From assembly GCA_905205195.1 (NCBI GenBank), contig CAJLCS010000015.1:1-34561 (forward strand): a DNA stretch of 34,561 nt. Reading direction: 5' to 3'. The DNA is from an uncultured Eubacteriales bacterium (GTDB lineage: Bacteria > Bacillota > Clostridia > Oscillospirales > Oscillospiraceae). Shown piece after piece: positions 29,501-34,561 of the stretch. The position numbers were made by a program, and so were the translations under genes. The notes beneath the pieces were generated by a model. That model had not been told where the DNA came from, ran no database searches, and saw nothing but the letters and a program-made list of their open reading frames with translations. Each line of letters begins with the position of its first letter. Position 1 is the first letter of the stretch.

Positions 29501-30358
29501 TTAGTTTTCTTCGATGGTCTTCGTCAGGAAGTCCACCGCCGTGCAAATGTCCTTCTCGGGCTGGTTGCCCACTTCCCGCTCGATGGTCAAAAAGCCCCGG
29601 TAACCGATGTCCTCCAGCGCCTTCAGGTAGGCGGGGAACTTGACACTGCCGGTGCCCAGAGGCACCTCTTCAAAGAAATGGACGCCCTCGAACTCGGCGG
29701 GAATGGGATGGACCACCTGATAGATGTACTCGGGGTTGCCCTCCCGCAGCCGGATGCCGTCCTTGGCATGGGTGTGGACGATGTAGTTTCTCAGGTTGTA
29801 CACTGCCTGCACGGGATCGTCGCCGGTGACCATGCACAGGTTGGCCGGATCCAGATTCACCGCCACGCCGGTGGAATGGAGGCTGTCCAGGAATTCCTTC
29901 AGCACCGCGGAAGGCTCCGGGCCGGTTTCCACGGCAAAGTGGGCGCCGACGCTGTCGGCATAGGCGGCCAGCTCCGCACAGGCGTCCTGCATGATCTTGT
30001 AGCGGTCATGATTCTTGTCCATGGGCACCACGCCGATGTGGGTGGTGACGATGTCCGTCTCCAGCTCCTTGGCCAGATCCACAATCCGCTTGGACTTCTC
30101 AATCAGCTGGGGATTCAGCTCCGCGTTGCCGAAGCCCTTGCCCAGATCGCCGCAGAGGGCGGAAAACACCAGGCCCTCTCCCTTGACCTCGTCCAGCAGC
30201 GCCCGCCGGGCGGCGGTATTCAGATTCTCGGGGGCGTTTTCGCCCGATGTTGCATACATCTGGATGCCCTTGGCGCCGATGGCCGCCGCCTTGCGGATGG
30301 CCTCGCTGCGGGTGGTGCAGAAGGATTCCAGGATGACACCGATCGGAAAATGATACAT
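29501..30358 (-). CDS. Sugar phosphate isomerase/epimerase-like TIM-barrel protein
   Basis: This 285-residue protein has the same fold as the gene at 27545 but is clearly diverged. Metal-ligand candidates are VETGPE (about 149), NLDPAN (about 183), HTHAKD (about 208) and TIEREVG (about 266), with THIGVVP (about 108) in the barrel. ATG 30358 has AGGGAGA upstream. It is the first gene of the operon with the Gfo/Idh/MocA oxidoreductase, behind a clear promoter (30454-30482) and divergent from an AraC regulator. IolE/IolI-type inositol steps or keto-glycoside cleavage are possible; other inositol genes are absent here. Confidence 0.88.
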   Translation of the reverse strand: MYHFPIGVILESFCTTRSEAIRKAAAIGAKGIQMYATSGENAPENLNTAARRALLDEVKGEGLVFSALCGDLGKGFGNAELNPQLIEKSKRIVDLAKELETDIVTTHIGVVPMDKNHDRYKIMQDACAELAAYADSVGAHFAVETGPEPSAVLKEFLDSLHSTGVAVNLDPANLCMVTGDDPVQAVYNLRNYIVHTHAKDGIRLREGNPEYIYQVVHPIPAEFEGVHFFEEVPLGTGSVKFPAYLKALEDIGYRGFLTIEREVGNQPEKDICTAVDFLTKTIEEN

Positions 30359-30453
30359 TGCTTTTTCTCCCTTTCCGGTTTGTAAATTTTCCTCTGACGG
30401 GGAATTGGTTTTTTGTTCTTTTTCATAAAAGGACTTGCCTTTCTGACCATTTC

Positions 30454-30482
30454 ATTCTATACTGATTCCGGGCGGATTGCAA
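30454..30482 (-). promoter_or_regulatory. Promoter of the isomerase/oxidoreductase operon
   Basis: Minus strand: -35 TTGCAA (30482-30477), 17-base spacer, -10 TAGAAT (30459-30454). The leader is about 90 bases and A-rich without a clear hairpin. On the plus strand only a weak promoter (TACTTT near 30498) is seen for the divergent AraC gene. Confidence 0.75.
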
Positions 30483-30531
30483 CGGTTATTCTTGCCGTAC
30501 TTTAACACAATCTTGCCGAAGGAGGCGTTCC

Positions 30532-31344
30532 ATGGCAGGTTCTCTCTACGAGGTTCATGTGATGAACCGCCCGCTGCTGCCCTTTATCTTTCACTTGGAT
30601 ACGGTCTGCGGCCATCCGCCGGTGGCGCTGAACTGGCACAAAAACATCGAGCTGCTGTTTGTCACCGAGGGCAGCGGGGAAATTCTCTGCGGCGGCGTTC
30701 CCTTTTCGCTGGAAGCCGGCGACCTGTTTATCATCAATTCCGATGTGCTCCACGCCACCGGAAGCGCCGAAATGCTGCGCTATTACTGCCTGATTCTCGA
30801 CAGCGGCTTCTGCGCCGACAACGGGGTCTTTGTGGAGCATCTGCATTTTCAGGAGCACATCCGGGACGAGGATCTGGCTCGGGCCTTCCGGCGCATTGCC
30901 GCCGCGTGGGAGCAGAACCGGCAGGAGGAAACCACGGTCAGTGTGCTGGAAATCCGTCTTGCGGTGCTTCAGCTGCTGACGCTGCTGTGCAGCCGCTACA
31001 TCACCGGCGCCTCCTCCGGCAGCGATACGCCCTCCGGCTGGCGGGTGAAGGCGGCCATGACCTACCTGCGCGCCCACTACGCCGAGCCGCTGACGCTGGA
31101 CGGCCTGGCCCGGCAGGTCGGCATCAGCAAATATCACCTGTCTCGGGAGTTCAAGGCCGTCACCGGCTCCACGGTATTCGAGCTGCTCAACCGGACCCGC
31201 TGCGCCGAGGCCCGGCGGCTGATGGAGAGCGGGATGTCCGTCTCCGCCGCCGCCGTCTCCTGCGGCTATGACAATCTGTCCTATTTCACCCGGGCCTTCA
31301 AGAAGCGGTTCGGCTGCCTGCCGTCGGACTGCCTGCGTAAATAA
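30532..31344 (+). CDS. AraC-family transcriptional regulator
   Basis: This 270-residue protein has an N-terminal cupin (LNWHKNIELLFVTEGSGEI in part, and FSLEAGDLFIINSDVLHAT in part) and a C-terminal double helix-turn-helix (about 170-268: LARQVGISKYHLSREFKAVTG in part, and SCGYDNLSYFTRAFKKRFG in part). ATG 30532 has GGAGG 6 bases upstream. It is divergent from the isomerase/oxidoreductase operon with 173 bases between the starts, so it is the obvious regulator of that operon. A strong terminator follows at 31398-31434. Confidence 0.92.
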   Translation: MAGSLYEVHVMNRPLLPFIFHLDTVCGHPPVALNWHKNIELLFVTEGSGEILCGGVPFSLEAGDLFIINSDVLHATGSAEMLRYYCLILDSGFCADNGVFVEHLHFQEHIRDEDLARAFRRIAAAWEQNRQEETTVSVLEIRLAVLQLLTLLCSRYITGASSGSDTPSGWRVKAAMTYLRAHYAEPLTLDGLARQVGISKYHLSREFKAVTGSTVFELLNRTRCAEARRLMESGMSVSAAAVSCGYDNLSYFTRAFKKRFGCLPSDCLRK

Positions 31345-31358
31345 CCGGGTCCCCCGCC

Positions 31359-31392
31359 AGACTGTCGGGAATCCCCTTCTGGCTTTTCGAAA
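31359..31392 (+). repeat. Degenerate copy of the repeat found at 34492
   Basis: AGACTGTCG, then CCCCTTC and GGCTTTTC, match the element at 34492-34526 in the same order and spacing (26 of the first 30 bases by eye). Both copies directly follow a plus-strand gene. Confidence 0.55.
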
Positions 31393-31397
31393 AGCTG

Positions 31398-31434
31398 AGA
31401 AGCCGACATCCGGTGCAGATGTCGGCTTCTTTTT
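31398..31434 (+). terminator. Terminator of the AraC gene
   Basis: AGAAGCCGACATC (31398-31410) pairs with GATGTCGGCTTCT (31418-31430), followed by TTTTT. Just upstream, CTTCT and the palindrome GCTTTTCGAAAAGC (31382-31395) can form a second hairpin that competes for the AGAAG arm. Confidence 0.9.
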
Positions 31435-31490
31435 CATGTTCATTTCAGATACAAAATGCGGCATAGCGAGGAACGATTTTTTTATTGTCT

Positions 31491-31733
31491 GAGCTGCGAT
31501 ATGGAACAAAATCGGTATCAGATAATCGGGGCTGATGTTTTCCTCAAAGGTTTCGTTCAGCTTTGGATTGGTTTCAAAGTTGAAGTATGCCACATTTTCG
31601 TAACGTAATGGGTGCGCCCGAACGCCAGAATGGAATAGGTCTTTCCTACCTGTCTTGCGCCCTGTAAAATAAGGGGCTTGCGGTGAACGCTATCTTTCCA
31701 CGCTTCCAGAAAGCCCATGATTTTTCGATACAT
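31491..31733 (-). pseudogene. Broken AAA+ ATPase (DUF4143-type) gene remnant
   Basis: From ATG 31733, with GGAGGG upstream, the frame gives MYRKIMGFLEAWKDSVHRKP, then LILQGARQVGKT, a P-loop, the start of AAA+ ATPases of the DUF4143 type. A tandem duplication CGTAA-CGTAA (31599-31603, 31604-31608 on the plus strand) then shifts the frame. Removing one copy restores HYENVAYFNFETNPKLNETF and then DYLIPILFHIAAQTI. Similarity ends there, so only about 80 of some 400 residues remain; the nucleotide-binding Walker B and the rest are gone. The gene is non-functional by both a frameshift and a large deletion. Confidence 0.82.
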
Positions 31734-31762
31734 AAACAGCCCTCCTTCGGGGTACTGACCAT

Positions 31763-31805
31763 AGTATACCGGATGTTCGTGTAAAAATTAAACGTATTTT
31801 ACGTT
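31763..31805 (-). promoter_or_regulatory. Remaining promoter region of the broken ATPase gene
   Basis: Minus strand: -10 TATACT (31768-31763) with a weak -35 TTAATT at 17 bases. AACGTA-TTT-TACGTT (31791-31805) is a palindrome touching the -35. The rest up to 31932 is A+T-rich, then GC-rich, with no credible gene. Confidence 0.4.
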
Positions 31806-31932
31806 CAATTTGCATTAAACTACACATATTTTTATTGAAATCATACACGATACGACACGAACCTCCGGGATGCACGCCGGCCGCTCCGCTTTCGGGCGGT
31901 GGGGACTGCCCAACTTTTTCGCATATGGATAT

Positions 31933-31959
31933 CCCCCCGCCTGGAATGCAGGCGGGGGG
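31933..31959 (-). terminator. Hairpin at the end of the ABC exporter gene
   Basis: CCCCCCGCCTG (31933-31943) pairs with CAGGCGGGGGG (31949-31959), loop GAATG. It lies 5 bases after the stop codon, but no T-tail follows on the minus strand. Confidence 0.6.
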
Positions 31960-31964
31960 ACGGT

Positions 31965-33728
31965 TCAGGCCAGCGCTTCCAGCGCCAGCGCATTCTGGGT
32001 GTTGTAGAGATCGGCGTAAATGCCGCCCTTTTTCAGCAGCTCCTCGTGGGTGCCGCACTCGGTAATCACGCCGTCGGCCACGGAAATAATCCGGTTGGCC
32101 GAACGGATGGTGGACAGGCGGTGGGCAATAATCAGCGTCGTCCGCCCCTCCGCCAGCGCGTCGAAGGCCCGCTGGATTTTCGCCTCCGTCACGGAGTCCA
32201 GCGCGGAGGTTGCCTCGTCCAGAATCAGAATCGGCGGATTTTTCAGGAAAATCCGGGCAATGGCCACCCGCTGCTTCTGTCCGCCGGACAGGAGCGTGCC
32301 CCGCTCGCCCACATAGGTCTGGAAGCCGTTGGGCATGGCCATGATGTCGTCGTAAATCTCCGCCTTTTTCGCCGCTTCCGTCACCTCCGCCTCCGTGGCA
32401 TCGGGGCGGCCGTAGCGGATGTTCTCGAAAATCGTATCGGCAAACAGGAACACGTCCTGCTGGACGATGCCGATCTTCTCGTGAATGGATTTCTGGGTCA
32501 CGTCCCGGATGTCCTGGCCGTCGATGCGGATGCTACCGCCGGTGACGTCGTAAAACCGGGGAATCAGCTGGCACAGCGTGCTTTTGCCGCCGCCGGAGGG
32601 GCCGACTACCGCCAGCGTTTCGCCGGGCTGCACCGTCAGGCTCACGTCGTGGAGCACCGCCAGATCCCCGTCGTAGGAGAAGGTGACGTGGTCCACGTCA
32701 ATCCGCCCCTGAACATTCGTCAGGTCCCGGGCGCCGGGCTTGTCCTGAATGGTCGGTTCCGTCCGCATGACAGCCACGAACCGGTTCAGTCCGGCAAAGC
32801 CGTTGGCGAACATCTCCGAAAAGCTGGAGAGCTTCCGCATGGGCGTCACAAAGGACGCGATATACAGGCTGAAGGTCAGAAGATCCCGATAGTCCATCTC
32901 GCCCTTCATAATCATGAAACCGCCCACGGCAATCACCACCACGTTCAGGCTGGTGAGGAAAAATTCCATGGAGCTGTTGAACAGACCCATAGCCTTGTGG
33001 AACTGCCGCTTGGAGGTTTTGAACATCTCGTTGGCCGCCGTAAACCGGGCATTTTCCGTCGCCTCGTTGCCGAAGGCCTTGGCCGTGCGGATGCCGGACA
33101 GGCTGGATTCGATCTCCGTGTTGATGTGGCCGGTTTTCTGCTTGACACCGGCGGAGGCCCTGGACAGGTTCTTCCGCATGGTGAAAACCACAATCAGGAA
33201 AACCGGGATCATCACCGCCACAATGAGCGCCAGCCGCCACTGGATCGATCCCATCACAATCAGCGCGCCGATGATGGTAATCACGGAGGTCAGCAGGTCC
33301 TCCGGGCCGTGGTGGGCAAGCTCCGTCAGCTCAAACAGGTCGGCGGTGAGCCGGTTCATCAGCTGGCCGGTCCGGTTACTGTCGTAAAAATCGAAGCTCA
33401 TCTCCTGCATATGCCGGAACAGGTCCGCCCGGATGTCCGCTTCCACCCGGATGCCGAAGGTATGGCCGTAATAGCATACAATATAATTCAGTCCCGCCCG
33501 CAGGACATAGCAGCCCACCACGATGGCCATGACGATGAAAAACGTCCGGTACATCCGGTTCGGCAGCATTTCGTACAGGGCGCTGCGTGTCACCAGCGGG
33601 AACGCAAGATCAATCAGCGAAATCACCAGCGCACAGGAAATGTCCAGGGCAAACAGTTTCCGGTGGCGCTTGAAATAGCTGAGAAAAATGGTCAGTGGCC
33701 GCTTGGCCTGATACTCTTTGGTGGTCAT
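31965..33728 (-). CDS. ABC exporter, fused permease and ATP-binding half-transporter
   Basis: This 587-residue protein of the MsbA/BmrA-type exporter plan has six membrane segments (about 20-320) followed by the ATPase. The ATPase shows Walker A GPSGGGKST, Q-loop IVQQDVFLFADT, signature LLSGGQKQR, Walker B ILILDEATSALD and H-loop IIAHRLSTI; all are intact. ATG 33728 has AGGAGGAG 7 bases upstream; ATG 33749 would overlap that site. A single half-transporter gene suggests a homodimer, exporting a lipid, drug or peptide; cargo unknown. A palindrome overlaps its -35, which implies a repressor. Confidence 0.93.
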   Translation of the reverse strand: MTTKEYQAKRPLTIFLSYFKRHRKLFALDISCALVISLIDLAFPLVTRSALYEMLPNRMYRTFFIVMAIVVGCYVLRAGLNYIVCYYGHTFGIRVEADIRADLFRHMQEMSFDFYDSNRTGQLMNRLTADLFELTELAHHGPEDLLTSVITIIGALIVMGSIQWRLALIVAVMIPVFLIVVFTMRKNLSRASAGVKQKTGHINTEIESSLSGIRTAKAFGNEATENARFTAANEMFKTSKRQFHKAMGLFNSSMEFFLTSLNVVVIAVGGFMIMKGEMDYRDLLTFSLYIASFVTPMRKLSSFSEMFANGFAGLNRFVAVMRTEPTIQDKPGARDLTNVQGRIDVDHVTFSYDGDLAVLHDVSLTVQPGETLAVVGPSGGGKSTLCQLIPRFYDVTGGSIRIDGQDIRDVTQKSIHEKIGIVQQDVFLFADTIFENIRYGRPDATEAEVTEAAKKAEIYDDIMAMPNGFQTYVGERGTLLSGGQKQRVAIARIFLKNPPILILDEATSALDSVTEAKIQRAFDALAEGRTTLIIAHRLSTIRSANRIISVADGVITECGTHEELLKKGGIYADLYNTQNALALEALA

Positions 33729-33758
33729 TGCAATCTCCTCCTTCTTCATTCCGGCACT

Positions 33759-33794
33759 ATTATACAGGATTTTTAAAACCGTTGCAAGTGCAAC
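33759..33794 (-). promoter_or_regulatory. Promoter of the ABC exporter with palindrome on the -35
   Basis: Minus strand: -35 TTGCAA (33787-33782), 17-base spacer, -10 TATAAT (33764-33759). GTTGCA-AG-TGCAAC (33781-33794) is a 6-bp-arm palindrome covering the -35, a good operator candidate. Confidence 0.75.
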
Positions 33795-33817
33795 AAATTG
33801 ATTCTTCATCTTTTCTT

Positions 33818-33846
33818 TTGCAAATTTCTGACCGATCTGCTATACT
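33818..33846 (+). promoter_or_regulatory. Promoter of the pseudouridine synthase gene
   Basis: Plus strand: -35 TTGCAA (33818-33823), 17-base spacer, extended -10 TGC-TATACT (33838-33846). Confidence 0.8.
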
Positions 33847-33869
33847 GAAAGTAAACAGGGGGGACGGTC

Positions 33870-34457
33870 ATGGAAATTCTGTTTGAGGATTCGGCGCTGG
33901 CGGTTTGCGTCAAGCCGGTGGGACTGGATGCGGAGCAGGCGCTGCCCCGCGCGCTGACGGAGCAGCTGGGCGGGCGCTTTTTCCCCGTTCACCGGCTGGA
34001 TCAGAATGTGGGCGGCGTCATGGTCTACGCCCGGACCGGCGAAAGCGCTGCTGCCCTGTCCCGGGCCGTGACGGCGGGCAGCTTTGTCAAGGAATATGTG
34101 GCCCAGGTTCACGGCATCGTGCCGCCGGAGGGCGACTGGGAGGACCTGCTCTGGAAGGACAGTCGGAATAACAAGGTTTTTGTGGTCAAACGAATGCGGG
34201 GCGGCGTGAAACCGGCCCGGCTGGAATTTGTCCGGCTTCACTGTGAGGACGACGTCTCCACCGTCCGGATCCGGCTTCACACCGGCCGGAGTCATCAGAT
34301 TCGAGTCCAGTTTGCCAGCCGGGGCTTTCCACTGCTGGGCGACCATAAGTACGGCGCCCGGGACGGGCTGACCGCCCCGCGTCTGTTTTCCTGTCGGCTG
34401 ACCTTCCCCTACCGGGGAAAAACCGTCAGCTTTGAAGCCGCCCCGGAATGGCTGTAA
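33870..34457 (+). CDS. RluA-family pseudouridine synthase (short, no S4 domain)
   Basis: This 195-residue protein is a single catalytic RluA domain. It has VCVKPVGL (about 12-19), the active-site motif VHRLDQNVGG with catalytic Asp 44, FVKEYVAQVHG, and RLHTGRSHQIRVQF near residue 137. The usual T-S-G after HRLD is V-G-G here, but the catalytic Asp and the Arg are kept. It converts uridine to pseudouridine in rRNA or tRNA; without an S4 domain the target may be tRNA or a single rRNA site. ATG 33870 has GGGGGG 8 bases upstream. It is a single-gene unit divergent from the ABC exporter. Confidence 0.9.
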   Translation: MEILFEDSALAVCVKPVGLDAEQALPRALTEQLGGRFFPVHRLDQNVGGVMVYARTGESAAALSRAVTAGSFVKEYVAQVHGIVPPEGDWEDLLWKDSRNNKVFVVKRMRGGVKPARLEFVRLHCEDDVSTVRIRLHTGRSHQIRVQFASRGFPLLGDHKYGARDGLTAPRLFSCRLTFPYRGKTVSFEAAPEWL

Positions 34458-34458
34458 A

Positions 34459-34491
34459 CAACCGCCGGACTCATGACGAGTCCGGCGGTTG
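34459..34491 (+). terminator. Hairpin after the pseudouridine synthase gene
   Basis: A 14-bp perfect stem (34459-34472 with 34478-34491) with loop ATGAC starts one base after the stop codon. There is no T-tail; it leads straight into the repeat that follows. Confidence 0.7.
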
Positions 34492-34561
34492 AGACTGTCG
34501 AAAAACCCCTTCGGGCTTTTCCGACAAAAGGATTGCAGCCTGCTGCGCGCACTTCGTCGCA
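34492..34561 (+). repeat. Start of a dispersed hairpin repeat, cut by the window end
   Basis: AGACTGTCG begins an element resembling 31359-31392. TGTCG-AAAA-ACCC pairs with GGGC-TTTT-CCGACA (about 34496-34525). After that, CAGCCTGCTGCG (about 34536-34547) looks like the left arm of a second palindrome whose right arm starts as CGTCGCA at the window end. The right part is missing. Confidence 0.5.

Noticed and set aside
31809..31932. Possible small gene between the broken ATPase and the ABC exporter
   Set aside because: Open frames here are fragments of shadow frames with no binding site; base composition changes abruptly, as in a junction scar.
31899..33776. Plus-strand open frame of 625 residues
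   Set aside because: It is antisense to the ABC exporter, whose motifs are complete; the peptide is rich in His, Gln and Gly, as expected from a shadow frame in GC-rich DNA.
1..34561. CRISPR array, insertion sequence or prophage
   Set aside because: No regularly spaced direct repeats, transposase, integrase or phage structural genes were seen on either strand.

Overview
The window reads as chromosome of a GC-rich, endospore-forming member of the Clostridia. An Oscillospiraceae or Ruminococcaceae-type gut anaerobe fits best. The grounds are a dipicolinate synthase pair (dpaA-dpaB), DUF4364 and DUF1858 proteins, a long-form hibernation factor, a BceRS-BceAB type module, strong GGAGG ribosome binding sites and several carbohydrate loci. 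This placement is inference; no rRNA or other marker gene is present. No phage, insertion sequence or CRISPR array was seen.

Left part (1-6070): a cytoplasmic sialidase-like Asp-box protein is coupled to a YgjV-type membrane protein and faces a convergent AraC regulator. Then, on the minus strand, come housekeeping genes yebC, a Nif3-family gene, trmK and a small DUF1858 redox protein. A tRNA-Arg(ACG) lies on the plus strand, followed by a GC-rich non-coding stretch with inverted repeats.

Middle part (6070-15907, mostly minus strand): a BceR-BceS-BceA-BceB cell-envelope stress module with an added 57-residue membrane protein and a recognisable palindromic activator site. Then a manganese (yybP-ykoY) riboswitch controls mntP-vanZ, followed by a GH172 (DUF2961) enzyme, hpf and a DUF4364 gene. 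Divergent from these is dpaAB for spore dipicolinate.

Right part (15910-34561) is mainly sugar metabolism and its regulators. A lactonase - SDR - mannonate dehydratase-like - epimerase run has the enzymes of an oxidative aldonate pathway as far as a 2-keto-3-deoxy acid. Next come an AraC regulator sharing its promoter with an ADP-ribosylglycohydrolase, an MFS sugar transporter, a GDPD phosphodiesterase, and a second MFS transporter divergent from a LacI regulator. An operon of two TIM-barrel isomerase-like proteins around a Gfo/Idh/MocA oxidoreductase follows, divergent from a third AraC regulator. The window ends with a broken AAA+ ATPase gene carrying a 5-bp tandem duplication, an ABC exporter, an RluA-type pseudouridine synthase and the start of a dispersed hairpin repeat.

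Most transcription units have clear sigma-A-like promoters with 16-18 bp spacers; many have a TTGC-type -35. The most interesting candidates are the two sugar-modifying operons, the ADP-ribosylglycohydrolase locus, and the small protein attached to the Bce-like module. All functions are read from sequence motifs only; no database search was possible.
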